Assembly (NCBI RefSeq): GCF_027627575.1
Contig: NZ_CP114065.1
Location: 5,332,001-5,396,000 of the forward strand
DNA: 64,000 bases
Source of the DNA: Kribbella sp. CA-293567
Lineage (GTDB): Bacteria > Actinomycetota > Actinomycetes > Propionibacteriales > Kribbellaceae
Reading direction: 5' to 3'
Within the stretch, counting starts at the first letter, position 1. Every line of letters begins with the position of its first letter. Below are positions 44,353 through 53,819 of the stretch, piece by piece. The notes under the pieces were generated by a model. It searched no databases, was not told the origin of the DNA, and saw nothing but the letters and a program-made list of their open reading frames with translations. The translations under genes were made by a program, and so were the position numbers.

Positions 44353-47300
44353 TCAGCTGTTGATACGGATCAGGGTGGAGCCGAACCCGTCGGCGCCGTC
44401 CGTGTAGGCGAGGCGACCCAGGTAGCGCGTGCCTGCGGCCAGGTTGGACCAGGTGGCGGTTACGGAAGTCTGAGTCGCCGTGGTGACAGGCTGCGAAGCC
44501 GGAGTGGCTGTGAGGTTGCCCGCTGGCTCGTTGACCTGCCAGTGGTTGAGCTTGGTGACCTGCTCGGCAGCGCCGGCGAACAGATCGACGTAGACGTCGT
44601 ACGAGCCGCCTGCCGGTGCAGCGAGGTTGACCTCTTCTTCGGCCGAGCCACCGGTGCTGCTGCCGAGTACGGCCGTAGTACCGGACTTGTAGACGAAGAC
44701 ATCAAGGTCTGTGCCCGCCGGGTAGTCAGTGTCGAAGGTGGAGAACCTGACGTGCTTGACGCCGGCAGGGACGACCACTGTGTACTTCGCAACGTGCTCG
44801 TTGGCCTGCGGGTTCGTCGTCGGGAAGGAGACGCCACCGGGGTTCTTCAAGGTCGCCTCGGCGACAGTGGCCGGTGTCAGGCCGCTGACGGAGGTTGCGA
44901 GCGTGCCTGTGTACCCGGAGGTGATCGGCACCTGAGTAGAGCCGCTAGTGCCAGTACCGGTGACCTCTACCGGCGCCTTGACCGTCAGCGGCCGGATCGC
45001 CAACGTGCTGCTCACCACGTGCCGGTTGGAGCGCCAGTTGAGCTTGCCGAACGAGTACTGCTCCAGCGGGGCACCAGTGTGCTCGAAGGTGACCTTGTAG
45101 GTTGCAGTACCGCCGGGGAGTAGGACGAGAACCTTGGGCGACACCGTCACCTTGATGCCGGCGAGCCCCTCGATCTTCGGGAAGTACGCCTCGGGCAGCC
45201 TGCCCACGTTGCGCACGGTCCGCTTCACCGTCTGCTTGCCGGCCAGGTCACCGATCGCGATGCTCGCGTAGTTCAGGTCACTCGGGTCGATCTTGCCCTT
45301 GGCGCACAGTTCGTGCGTCGCGCCGACCTGACCCGATCCACAGACGAACCGGGCCCAGTCGTCGTACGACGAGTCGTAGACCAGTCCCGGGTCCATCGCC
45401 TTCTTCGGCTGCATCATGCCGGCGCCGTACCCGAACGGGTTGCCGGCCGAGCCGGAGTCGTTCTTGATCGGGTCGCCATTGGTGTCGAGCGAGTTGCCGG
45501 TGGTCAGCAGTGCCGACTTGATCGCCATCGGCGACCACGTCGGGTACTTGCTCTTCAGCACCGCGGCCGCGCCGGCGATGTGCGGCGCCGCCATCGACGT
45601 ACCGCTGAGGAAGGCGTACTGTCCGCCTGCCGCCGCCAACGGGCTGGTCGCGGCCAGCACGTTGGTGCCCGGCGCCATGATGTCGGGCTTGAGCAGGTCG
45701 CCCCCACCGGCCGGCGACGGCCCGCGGCTCGACGAACTGGCGACCTTCGGCGCGTTGACGCGTACTGTCTGCGCGGCACCGATCTGCGCCGTCGGGTTGG
45801 TGGTGCCGGACACGTAGGCCTTGAGCTCCGGACCGGCGACGTGGTCCAGATGCACGGTCGGCACCGAGTGCAGATCGGAGTCCAGCGTGCTCGCCGCCGG
45901 GTTGACCAGGATCATGCCGATGCCGCCCGCGTTCTTCACCTGCAGGCTCTTGTCCACCCGAGCGCTGACGCCACGGTCACAGACGACGATCTTGCCGGCG
46001 GCCTTGGCCGGGTCGAGCGTGCCTGGCATGCAGAGCACGAGGTTGGCCGGGTTGGCGGCGGGCAGGCCTGCGTCTTTGGCGAGGACCACCGGGCTGCTCG
46101 GCGTACCGGCTCCGATGCCTGCGCCTGTGTACGACTTGCCGTTGCCCAGGGTCACGGAGGTCTGGACGTCGCGGTCGTGGGTGCCGTTGGCAACGGTTGT
46201 CACCCACGGGTAGTTCTTGCCGACCGTGCCCACGCCCGGGCCGGTGTTGCCGGCGCTGGTCGAGACGAAGACGCCGGCCTTGGCCGCGCGCAGGAAGGCC
46301 AGGCCGGTCGCGTTCACGTAGGTCGAACCGGAGCCGGAGATCGAGTAGTTGATCACGTCGACGCCGTCCGCGACGGCCTGGTCGATGGCTGCCACGATGT
46401 CCGCCTCGGAGCCTGAGCCGCCGCCGGACGCGTCCTGGGCCCAGAGGACCTTGTAGATAGCCAGACGGGCGTGCGGCGCGATTCCGGAGCCCTTGCCGTA
46501 GTCGCGGCCGAGCACGTTCATGTCGACGCCGTAGTTGCCCGCCGCTGTCGCGGCCGTGTGGGTGCCGTGACCGACGTAGTCACGCGGGGAGCGGAACTCC
46601 TCGGGGATCGCATCGTCGCCGATGCCGGCATCGAAGTACCGGGCGCCGAGGACCTTGTTGTTGCAGGTCACCGGCTCCTCGACGCCGACCTGGCAGGTGC
46701 CCTTCCACTTCTTCGCGACCAGTGCGTCCGACTTCTTGGTCGTCTTCAGCGGCGCGAAGCTGGCGCGCTCGGGGACGAAGCCGGAGTCGATCACGCCGAT
46801 GATCACGCCGTCGCCGGCCTTGTCGATGCCACCTGCCTGCTGCCAGGCGCCGCCCTTGCCGGACAGGCCGAGGTATCGAGGGGTGTCGACAGTGTCCTGG
46901 TGCAGCAGCTCGCTCGGCTCGACGCTCTTCACTCCGGCGGACTTGGCCAGTTTGGTGGCTTCGTCGTACGACATGCGGGCGGAGAAGCCGGCGTACGTGT
47001 AGTTGTAGTCGTAGAGCTTCTTGGCGGCCGGCACTGCGCGGAGGACGTCGCTGCGCTCGCGGGCCAGGTGCTGCACGTACGAGGTGACTTGGCCCAGGCC
47101 GGTGAGCAGCTTGCCGCCGGGGAGCGCTCTGGTCGCGGGCAGGCCGGCAATGTCGCCGGAGTACTCCGCTACAGGAGAGTCGTCGAGCTGCACTATGTAG
47201 GCGCCGGTCGAGGACTCCTTGACCGGCGTACTGATGGGTGCGGCTGCTGGCGCTTCAGCTGTAGCTGCAGTGGCTCCCGTCGCGTGGGCGCCGGCGGCGA

Positions 47301-47370
47301 CCAGCAGGACGGCGGTCGAGGCGGATGCCACGACGAGCAGGCGGGTACGGCGGCGGGCGGGAGCAGGCAC
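44353..47370 (-). CDS. Large secreted S8 subtilisin-family protease
   Basis: A 1005-residue secreted subtilase. Signal peptide residues 1-35 are followed by an I9-type propeptide. The catalytic triad is Asp195 (GVIDSGF), His268 (GHGTHTA) and Ser592 (GTSMAAPH), with oxyanion Asn375 in SAGNTG. A protease-associated (PA) domain is inserted at about 405-540. Beyond the catalytic domain lie a fibronectin-III-like domain and a pre-peptidase/bacterial C-terminal-like beta domain (about 850-1005). The architecture resembles plant-type subtilases. It probably degrades extracellular proteins. Confidence 0.92.
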   Translation of the reverse strand: MPAPARRRTRLLVVASASTAVLLVAAGAHATGATAATAEAPAAAPISTPVKESSTGAYIVQLDDSPVAEYSGDIAGLPATRALPGGKLLTGLGQVTSYVQHLARERSDVLRAVPAAKKLYDYNYTYAGFSARMSYDEATKLAKSAGVKSVEPSELLHQDTVDTPRYLGLSGKGGAWQQAGGIDKAGDGVIIGVIDSGFVPERASFAPLKTTKKSDALVAKKWKGTCQVGVEEPVTCNNKVLGARYFDAGIGDDAIPEEFRSPRDYVGHGTHTAATAAGNYGVDMNVLGRDYGKGSGIAPHARLAIYKVLWAQDASGGGSGSEADIVAAIDQAVADGVDVINYSISGSGSTYVNATGLAFLRAAKAGVFVSTSAGNTGPGVGTVGKNYPWVTTVANGTHDRDVQTSVTLGNGKSYTGAGIGAGTPSSPVVLAKDAGLPAANPANLVLCMPGTLDPAKAAGKIVVCDRGVSARVDKSLQVKNAGGIGMILVNPAASTLDSDLHSVPTVHLDHVAGPELKAYVSGTTNPTAQIGAAQTVRVNAPKVASSSSRGPSPAGGGDLLKPDIMAPGTNVLAATSPLAAAGGQYAFLSGTSMAAPHIAGAAAVLKSKYPTWSPMAIKSALLTTGNSLDTNGDPIKNDSGSAGNPFGYGAGMMQPKKAMDPGLVYDSSYDDWARFVCGSGQVGATHELCAKGKIDPSDLNYASIAIGDLAGKQTVKRTVRNVGRLPEAYFPKIEGLAGIKVTVSPKVLVLLPGGTATYKVTFEHTGAPLEQYSFGKLNWRSNRHVVSSTLAIRPLTVKAPVEVTGTGTSGSTQVPITSGYTGTLATSVSGLTPATVAEATLKNPGGVSFPTTNPQANEHVAKYTVVVPAGVKHVRFSTFDTDYPAGTDLDVFVYKSGTTAVLGSSTGGSAEEEVNLAAPAGGSYDVYVDLFAGAAEQVTKLNHWQVNEPAGNLTATPASQPVTTATQTSVTATWSNLAAGTRYLGRLAYTDGADGFGSTLIRINS

Positions 47371-47542
47371 GGCGGTCCTCCAGGCAAGGGCGGCACTGAT
47401 TCACTAGTGACAGCCGCAGACAGCACCCCCGTGCGGTGACCAGCGTCACTGAGGGGCTGAGTATGCCTCCAGCTTCAGGGGATGTCACGCTCTGCCCAGG
47501 CCATGTCACCCGGAAATGGCCGCCGTCGCAGGAGGAACCGAC

Positions 47543-47995
47543 ATGCCGGACTTCAGCGAGTCCATCACCGTCGCCGCACCGCCCGCCGAGGTCTACGCCC
47601 AGGTCAGCGACCTGGCGCGGATGGGCGAGTGGAGCCCGGAATGCACCCGGGTGAGCTGGGCCACGGCCGGTCCGCCGGTCGTAGGTGCGCGGTTCATCGG
47701 ATACAACCGGGTCGGGCTGATGCGCTGGTTCACGCAGGGCGAGGTGGTGGAGGCCGTGCCTGGCGAGCGGTTCTCCTTCCGGATCCGCTTCGGGCCGGTG
47801 CCGATCGCGCTGTGGAGCTATGACTTCACCCCGGCGCCAGGCGGCTGCCTGGTCACCGAGTCGTGGACCGATCGCCGCCCCGGCGCGCTGCGAACGGTCT
47901 TCGCCTGGTTCTTCGGGGACCGCGCCGAGCGCAACCGGCGCGGGATCCGCCAGACCCTCGGTAACCTGAAGAGCAGCTTGGAGCCGGCCTCCTGA
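47543..47995 (+). CDS. SRPBCC-family (polyketide cyclase/START-like) protein
   Basis: A 150-residue SRPBCC-fold protein. The N-terminal strand and helix SITVAAPPAEVYAQVSDLAR and the following MGEWSPECTRVSW are typical, with GSCLVTE-like GGCLVTESWTDRRPG near the C-terminus. Such proteins bind hydrophobic ligands. GGAGG precedes the ATG at 47543. It lies between the divergent S8 protease gene and rpsT, with no functional link visible. Confidence 0.85.
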   Translation: MPDFSESITVAAPPAEVYAQVSDLARMGEWSPECTRVSWATAGPPVVGARFIGYNRVGLMRWFTQGEVVEAVPGERFSFRIRFGPVPIALWSYDFTPAPGGCLVTESWTDRRPGALRTVFAWFFGDRAERNRRGIRQTLGNLKSSLEPAS

Positions 47996-48127
47996 GCGTT
48001 GGCTCGGTTTGGTGCTGGCGGCGGCTTGTTGCTAATCTGTCTCTTCGCGCGTGTGCGTTGGTACTCACCCGTGCACGCACCACTCTTTCCTGTACTGATC
48101 CCAAACACTGATCGAGGCTCTGCATCC

Positions 48128-48388
48128 GTGGCGAACATCAAGTCCCAGATCAAGCGCAACCGCCAGAACGAGGCGGCGCGGCTTCGCAACAAGTCGGTGA
48201 AGTCGACCCTGAAGACGGCTGTCCGCCGCTTCCGCGAGGCTGCTGACAACGGCGACTCCGAGAAGGCGCAGGAGCAGGCCCGCGTTGCCGCCCGCCTGCT
48301 CGACAAGGCAGCCAGCAAGGGCGTCATTCACGCCAACCAGGCTGCGAACCGGAAGTCGTCCATCTTCAAGAAGGCCGCTTCTCTCTGA
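48128..48388 (+). CDS. rpsT: 30S ribosomal protein S20
   Basis: An 86-residue highly basic protein identical in layout to S20: MANIKSQIKRNRQNEAARLR at the N-terminus, LKTAVRRFREAAD, and the conserved C-terminus GVIHANQAANRKSSIFKKA. The GTG at 48128 is the family start, with only a weak AGG before it. S20 binds 16S rRNA early in 30S assembly. It is transcribed divergently from holA, a conserved actinobacterial arrangement here broken by two inserted genes, and is followed by a strong terminator. Confidence 0.97.
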   Translation: MANIKSQIKRNRQNEAARLRNKSVKSTLKTAVRRFREAADNGDSEKAQEQARVAARLLDKAASKGVIHANQAANRKSSIFKKAASL

Positions 48389-48398
48389 ATCACGCCTG

Positions 48399-48440
48399 AC
48401 GATCGGCCTCTCCGACACCGGACCGAGGCCGATCGTTTTT
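48399..48440 (+). terminator. Rho-independent terminator of rpsT
   Basis: A perfect 12-bp stem, ACGATCGGCCTC at 48399-48410 with GAGGCCGATCGT at 48425-48436, closes a 14-base loop and runs into TTTTT. It starts 10 bases after the rpsT stop codon. Confidence 0.92.
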
Positions 48441-48510
48441 GCGCGTCCGCAGGTCTGGGCGTGGTGAACTAGTTCGGCTCTTCCCGCCCGCCGGGATTTG
48501 GCGTGGTGAG

Positions 48511-49014
48511 CTAGTTGGGCTCTCCGGCACCTTGGGCGTCTGTGGCGACTCCGGTGACAGTCCGCCGCTCTGCGCGGCGCTTGGCAGCCTCGTGCGCTCG
48601 GCGTACGAGGCCGGCCGCCAACCCCTGCGGACTCCCGTCCGGGTTGATGATCGCCACCCATCCTTGAGCGCGGTACACCGGGTGAGGCAGCACCACGCCG
48701 GTGGCGGTGTAGTCCCGCGGCGCTTCATCGGCTCGCGGCTTCTCCCCCGTGAGCTCTATGAACGCCTCTGCGCCGACGTGAATGTTGAGCCGCCAGCGAT
48801 CAGGGCTGTCGAGATCGCAGCTGGCGTCGTCGGGATAGTTCTTCGTCACGATGGTGGCGTAGGGCTGCTCGCGCTCCGGCACCTCGCCGTCGGGCGCGTA
48901 GTAGAAGAAGTGATCGCCCCAGACAAGCTCCGGAAAGGCACTGCCTTCGCCGGGAGCAAGCTCGAGCACACCATCGAACGCGCGGATCGTCTGAAGTAGC
49001 TGGTCCATACTCAT
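48511..49014 (-). CDS. DUF6194-like protein
   Basis: A 167-residue cytoplasmic protein resembling the DUF6194 family (from memory). The conserved pattern includes RAFDGVLELAPGEGSAFPE, then YATIVTKNYPDDASCDL, RWRLNIHVGAEAFIEL, and the C-terminal LPHPVYRAQGWVAIINP. It has no known activity. It is divergent from a MerR-family gene, with only 39 bases between the starts, which suggests regulation by that protein. Confidence 0.75.
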   Translation of the reverse strand: MSMDQLLQTIRAFDGVLELAPGEGSAFPELVWGDHFFYYAPDGEVPEREQPYATIVTKNYPDDASCDLDSPDRWRLNIHVGAEAFIELTGEKPRADEAPRDYTATGVVLPHPVYRAQGWVAIINPDGSPQGLAAGLVRRAHEAAKRRAERRTVTGVATDAQGAGEPN

Positions 49015-49025
49015 GGTTCAAGCGT

Positions 49026-49038
49026 GGACTTGAAGTCC
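49026..49038. promoter_or_regulatory. MerR-type operator between DUF6194 and merR-like genes
   Basis: GGACTTGAAGTCC is a perfect 13-bp palindrome lying in the 39-base gap between the two divergent starts. ACTT-N-AAGT cores of this type are usual MerR-family sites. It must overlap the promoters of both genes. Confidence 0.6.
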
Positions 49039-49053
49039 TTATGGAGGGTTCGG

Positions 49054-49776
49054 ATGGTCCGAGTGGCACCACCCCTGAACACTGCGGCCGTCGCGGCTGC
49101 GTCGGGCTACTCGGTGCAGCAGGTCCGCGATCTGGAGGCCTTGGGCGTGATCCCGGCTGCGATCAGGTCAGAGAACGGGTACCGGCGATTCTCCTCCGCG
49201 CACGTTGCCGCTCTCTGCGCGTACCGCGATCTCGCTCATGCCGTCGGAGCGGTGGATGCGCGTCGAGCGATGCAGGACATTCGCTGTCTGCCGGTCAATG
49301 AGGCGGCGGCGCTGATCTGCGGGTTTCACGCCAGGCTCAACGATGAGCGGAATCAGGCACTTGCGGCTCGGCATGCTTTGGAGTCCATCCGTGGTGAGGC
49401 GACGACTGAGGCGGCTCCCGTTGACGCTGATTCCATGACGATCACAGAGCTTTCGCAGGCTCTCGGCGTCAGGCCGTCGACCCTTCGCTATTGGGAGCAG
49501 GAGGGTCTGGTGGCCCCCGAGCGTGTTGCCACGCTGGCGGGGTCCGCGCGCCGCTATCCGGTTGCAGCCATCCGGGAGGCCCGCATTACGGCCGCTCTTC
49601 GAGCTGGTGGGTATCGGATTCCCGACGTACAGGTCGCCATCGCTGCGATCCGGGATCTTGATGAGGTGAGCGATACGATCGCCGCGCTTGAGGCGCGGCT
49701 GGATGCCATTGGCCTGCGCTCGCTCGCGCTGCTGCGGGTAGGAACGCTGCTGGCTGGGATTATCGAGTCGGCCTAG
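49054..49776 (+). CDS. MerR-family regulator with two MerR helix-turn-helix domains
   Basis: A 240-residue protein containing two MerR-type DNA-binding domains. The first (about residues 5-60) reads AVAAASGYSVQQVRDLEALG with GYRRFSSAHVAALCAYRDL. The second (about 130-205) reads TITELSQALGVRPSTLRYWE with SARRYPVAAIREARITAAL. A helical coil separates them and a short helix ends the protein. No effector domain or metal-binding Cys set is visible. GGAGG lies at ideal spacing before the ATG at 49054. It is divergent from the DUF6194 gene and converges with holA. Confidence 0.85.
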   Translation: MVRVAPPLNTAAVAAASGYSVQQVRDLEALGVIPAAIRSENGYRRFSSAHVAALCAYRDLAHAVGAVDARRAMQDIRCLPVNEAAALICGFHARLNDERNQALAARHALESIRGEATTEAAPVDADSMTITELSQALGVRPSTLRYWEQEGLVAPERVATLAGSARRYPVAAIREARITAALRAGGYRIPDVQVAIAAIRDLDEVSDTIAALEARLDAIGLRSLALLRVGTLLAGIIESA

Positions 49777-49815
49777 GCGGTGTGAAGGCGCTGCAGGTGT
49801 CGATTGAATAGCTGG

Positions 49816-50799
49816 CTAGCGGCGGCCGTGGGCTCGGCTGACTGTGATCACCATGCGCTCCAAGGCGTAGCCGGCGTCGCCGGAGGCTCCCTTGACGTCT
49901 GCGTCCGCCTGAGCGACAGCCTTGATCGCCGTGGCCAAACCGCCCGCGGTCCAGCCGCGCGCTTGTTGCTTCAGGGTTTTGAGCTTCCACGGCGGCACGC
50001 CAACCTCGCGTGCCAGATCGGCCTCACGGAGTCCGCTCGGCGCGCTCGTGTACTTCGCCAAGCCACGCAGGCCGCCTGCCATCGCGCTCGTCATCAGGAC
50101 CGCGGCGACGCCACAGTCGAGCGCCCAACGCAGCTGTTCGAGCGCGGGCTCGGTACGCCCGGCGATCGCCGCGTCAGCTACCGCGAAACTCGTCACCTCG
50201 GCCCGACCACCGAAGTACTGGCTGATCAGTTCCGGGCTGACCGGTTGACCGTCCGAGTCAGAGACCAGCTGTGAACACGCCCCGGCCAGCGCCCGCAGAT
50301 CATGCCCGACCGCATCCACCAGCGCGTTGGCGCCGCGCTCGTCGATGCTCCCACCGAGCAACCTGATCTCGCCGAGCACGAACTGCGGCAACTCCCAGGT
50401 CTTCGGCGCGGTCGCGACCACCTCATTGACCGAGGCCTTCCGCAACTTGTCGAGAACCCCCTTGCCCTTCTGCCCACCGGAGTGAACCAGAACCACCAGC
50501 ACATCCTCCGACGTGGCACCGGCGTACTCGAGCAGATGCGGAACCATCTCCGCCGGGAGGTTCTCCAGAGTGCGGAGCACCATCACCCGCTCGGCCGCGA
50601 ACAGCGACGGCCCGGTGAGTTCGGCGAAGACACCGACATCGAGGTCGGCGCCACCGAGCTCGGTCACCTCGATCTGAACACCGCCCTTGGAAACAGCCGC
50701 AATGGCCGACCGGACCGCCCGGTCGGCGAGGAACGCCTCCGGACCGGTGATGAGCAGCACGTCGCCAAGCTTGGGCGCGGAGTTCTTTCGAGCAGCCAT
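49816..50799 (-). CDS. holA: DNA polymerase III subunit delta
   Basis: A 327-residue clamp-loader subunit. The N-terminal domain includes DVLLITGPEAFLADRAVRSA and later SLFAAERVMVLRTLENLP. The C-terminal collar domain contains PPWKLKTLKQQARGWTAGGL and ALERMVITV. The start at 50799 (MAARKNS) matches the usual actinobacterial N-terminus, although in-frame ATG codons lie at 50814 and 50853. It opens the beta clamp for loading onto DNA. It follows comEC on the same strand after an unusually long gap of about 500 bases. Confidence 0.92.
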   Translation of the reverse strand: MAARKNSAPKLGDVLLITGPEAFLADRAVRSAIAAVSKGGVQIEVTELGGADLDVGVFAELTGPSLFAAERVMVLRTLENLPAEMVPHLLEYAGATSEDVLVVLVHSGGQKGKGVLDKLRKASVNEVVATAPKTWELPQFVLGEIRLLGGSIDERGANALVDAVGHDLRALAGACSQLVSDSDGQPVSPELISQYFGGRAEVTSFAVADAAIAGRTEPALEQLRWALDCGVAAVLMTSAMAGGLRGLAKYTSAPSGLREADLAREVGVPPWKLKTLKQQARGWTAGGLATAIKAVAQADADVKGASGDAGYALERMVITVSRAHGRR

Positions 50800-51302
50800 A
50801 ACGTCGGCCAGCATGCCATGCCGCACCGACAATTCCAGCAACGCTCCCCGCAATCCGGGCGATGGTCGCTTAAGCGCACGTCATCGGGGTGCCCCGAGAG
50901 CTTGGACAACAGCCGCGGCGCACACGACATCGTGCAGAACAGGATGCCGAGGTACTGAAGCCGGACATGCGTAGCCTCGCCGACCACCATCCCAGTCAGT
51001 ACGCGAGGCGAACGCGAGACGGACGCATCGCTGGTGTCCGACGTTGTCGCGTGTAAGTACCTGGTCGCACAAGCCGCCGACTTACTGTGGCGAGCTTGTG
51101 GCTGCTGCCGTAGACGCGGGGTGAACATCCTGCAGGCGCCCGACAGCTTTAAGACTGTACGCCTGGTGAGCGCGGGGCAGATCGCCGGACAAGTGCAGCG
51201 AGGCGAGCGCTCGGCGAGGTGAAGTCAAACGCCCGAGGTACCCAGGCGGCGCAGATAGCTGCGGCGAACCCACAAGCCTCAACGACTCGGTGGAGATTGC
51301 TG
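50800..51302. other. Long gap between comEC and holA without recognised gene
   Basis: About 500 bases where most actinobacteria have little or no spacing. Short open frames exist on both strands but none has a good ribosome binding site or a recognisable product. No tRNA, riboswitch or terminator was recognised. It may hold the holA promoter or an unrecognised small RNA. Confidence 0.4.
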
Positions 51303-53819
51303 TCATGGCCGGCGGCCGCTGGTGGTGATCGATAGCTGCTTGTCCGGGTTCTGCAGGGCGATTGAACCGGAGGTGTCGGTCCGGGCGATCTTCATTCCTT
51401 TGCGGCTGAGCAGCTCGAGTGTGCGCGGAGCCGGATGTCCGTAGTCGTTGTTGAGACCAGCCGAGATGACCGCCAACCGCGCCTGCGTAGCGGCGATGAA
51501 AGCCGGATCTTGCTGGCTGGAGCCGTGGTGCGGCACCTTCAGTACATCGGCTCGGAGATCGGCACCGGTGGCGAGGATGGCTCGCTGCGACTCCGGTTCC
51601 AGGTCTCCGGTGAGCAGCAGGCGGAGGCCTGAAACCTCGGTCATCATGGCGATGCTGGCGTTGTTCTCAGGCGATCCTTCGTCCCTGGTGCTCACCGCCG
51701 TACTGCCGGAAAGCCCCGGGACCCGCGCGGGCCACAGCGACGTCCACGCGACCGGACCGACCGTGCGCCTCTCGCGATAGGTGACTGTGCGGATGGGAAT
51801 TTTGTGTTGAGCGGCCAATGCCAGCACTCGCCTGTGCTCTCCGGGTGGCGACGAGTACGGCGACACCTCGATCTCGCCAACGGTCCTTCCGCGCAACACC
51901 CCTGCAAGTCCGCCGGCATGGTCGGCGTGGAAGTGGCTGAGCACCACCACTGGCACGTACTTCACGTCGAGTTCTCGCAGGCACCGGTCGATGGCGGCTG
52001 GGTCCGGTCCGGCGTCGACCACAACCGCAGTACCGGGGCCGACGTGCAGTACAAGACCGTCGCCCTGGCCAACATCGCAAGCAACCATCAGCCAGTCGGC
52101 GGGCGGCCAGCCCGGCGAGCGGACCGGGCGCAGTATGACGACTGCCAAGAGGACTACGGCTAGCAGCATCGCGATTGGGCGGGCAAGGATTCGATGCAAG
52201 CCAATCACCAGCACGAGGCAGAGCACGGTCAGCACGACGATGCCGAACACGGTCGCCGGCCAGTCGCTGGAAGCGCCGGGCAGGTCGGCGCCTCTCTCCG
52301 CGATGAGGATGATCCATCGCGCGGGCCATCCGGCGGACCAGCCGACGAGTCGTGCCAGATCCGCACTCAGCAAGGCGATTCCTGCCGCACCGAAGCCGAG
52401 AATCGTCGCTGGTCCCACAGCTGGACCTGCCAGCAGGTTTGCCGCGACAGCCACCATCGACACCTGTCCGGAAAGCCACGCGACCACTGGCGTACAAGCG
52501 AGTTGAGCGGCGAGCGGACAAGCAACCGCCTCGGCCAAGCGCATCGGCATCCAGCGGGCGAGTGCATCGCGCCAGCCTGGGCCGAGCAGGACGATGCCTG
52601 CTGTCGCCAATACGGACAACGCGAATCCGGCGGACCTTGCAAGCGACGTGTCGAGCAGCAGCAACGCGATGACGGCGATTGAAAGGCTTCGCACCGCTCG
52701 GCGAGCCCCTGCGACGCTGGTCATCGCGGCTAACGCGACCAGTCCCATTACAGCCGCTCGGAGAACGCTCGGCTGCGGTCGCGCCAGCACCACGAACACC
52801 ACAACCATGGCGAGTCCGACCACGGTCAACCCGCGAGCGCGCACCCCGATAAGTCGGGCCATGGGGAGCACGAAGGCCAGCAACAGCGTGAGGTTGGTGC
52901 CCGATACTGCAGACAAATGGGTGAGGCCGGTTGTCATGAAATCCTCGACCAATTCGGTCGGCAGCCCGGACTCGTCACCCATGACCAGCGCCGGCACCAA
53001 GCCGCGTACGTCCTCTGGTTCGTCAGCGACCGACTGCCTTAGCCCAGCACGGACTTGCTCGGCCGCCCGCAACCACCACGCGGGCTCATCGAGCACACGC
53101 GGAGCAACTCGCGATGACAACATCGCAGCGACGTCGCCGCCTTTGTCGACCGGCTGCAGCCGCCCGGTCGCCTCGACGTGCTGGCCAAACCGCACGTCCT
53201 TCCATTGCATCGAGCCGATGACGAGCACTGGCGTACGTACTCGGGTTGCTGCTCCTCTGCCGACCACCTCCTCCACCGTTGCGCGCACCATGACATACGG
53301 AGGGCGCCGACTCCCTGTCGTACTTCGTACTGCCGGGTCTCCCATCACCTTCAGCCGGACCTTCACCGCTGCGCCTGACTCGGCCAACTGCATCACCGGG
53401 CCTGCTTGTAGCCGCTCGATTTGCAGCGCTACTGCCAGGGCCATGCCGACTACGACTACGGCGATGCCGACCCAGGTGATCGTCACCGGCGCTGTTATTG
53501 CCGCTGGTAGAGGGCGCAGTCGGACTGTCCGACCTCGTCGCTCGTGCTGTCCTGCCAACGCTGTCGATTCTCGCCGGTCAGGCCGGTCAGTCCGGTCAGG
53601 CCGCTCTGGCCGATGTCCCCGCAGCATCAGCAGTCCCAACGCTGTCGCTGTCAGGGCGGCTGTGATGACTGCCGCCCACACCGCTATTGCCACGCTCGTG
53701 CCCAGCAACAGAACGGCGGTCAGCCATCCTGCGGCCGCCGGGGCGAGCAGACGCAGGTCGGTTGTGCGATCGCCTTCGCCTTTCCCTTCGCCTTCCCGCC
53801 CGGCTTCAGACCCGAACAT
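51303..53819 (-). CDS. comEC: ComEC/Rec2 competence DNA channel
   Basis: An 838-residue membrane protein for uptake of single-stranded DNA. An N-terminal membrane region and OB-like domain (about 1-250) are followed by the ComEC/Rec2 channel core with TTGLTHLSAVSGTNLTLLL and many helices. A C-terminal metallo-beta-lactamase-like domain (about 580-838) carries SHFHADHAGG and VPHHGSS, the putative nuclease. It overlaps comEA by 14 bases. Natural competence is rarely shown in actinomycetes, so its real role is open. Confidence 0.92.
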   Translation of the reverse strand: MFGSEAGREGEGKGEGDRTTDLRLLAPAAAGWLTAVLLLGTSVAIAVWAAVITAALTATALGLLMLRGHRPERPDRTDRPDRRESTALAGQHERRGRTVRLRPLPAAITAPVTITWVGIAVVVVGMALAVALQIERLQAGPVMQLAESGAAVKVRLKVMGDPAVRSTTGSRRPPYVMVRATVEEVVGRGAATRVRTPVLVIGSMQWKDVRFGQHVEATGRLQPVDKGGDVAAMLSSRVAPRVLDEPAWWLRAAEQVRAGLRQSVADEPEDVRGLVPALVMGDESGLPTELVEDFMTTGLTHLSAVSGTNLTLLLAFVLPMARLIGVRARGLTVVGLAMVVVFVVLARPQPSVLRAAVMGLVALAAMTSVAGARRAVRSLSIAVIALLLLDTSLARSAGFALSVLATAGIVLLGPGWRDALARWMPMRLAEAVACPLAAQLACTPVVAWLSGQVSMVAVAANLLAGPAVGPATILGFGAAGIALLSADLARLVGWSAGWPARWIILIAERGADLPGASSDWPATVFGIVVLTVLCLVLVIGLHRILARPIAMLLAVVLLAVVILRPVRSPGWPPADWLMVACDVGQGDGLVLHVGPGTAVVVDAGPDPAAIDRCLRELDVKYVPVVVLSHFHADHAGGLAGVLRGRTVGEIEVSPYSSPPGEHRRVLALAAQHKIPIRTVTYRERRTVGPVAWTSLWPARVPGLSGSTAVSTRDEGSPENNASIAMMTEVSGLRLLLTGDLEPESQRAILATGADLRADVLKVPHHGSSQQDPAFIAATQARLAVISAGLNNDYGHPAPRTLELLSRKGMKIARTDTSGSIALQNPDKQLSITTSGRRP

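Noticed and set aside
51034..51222. Possible tRNA or small gene in the comEC-holA gap
   Set aside because: No cloverleaf with a GTTCRA-type arm could be built, and the open frame lacks a ribosome binding site.
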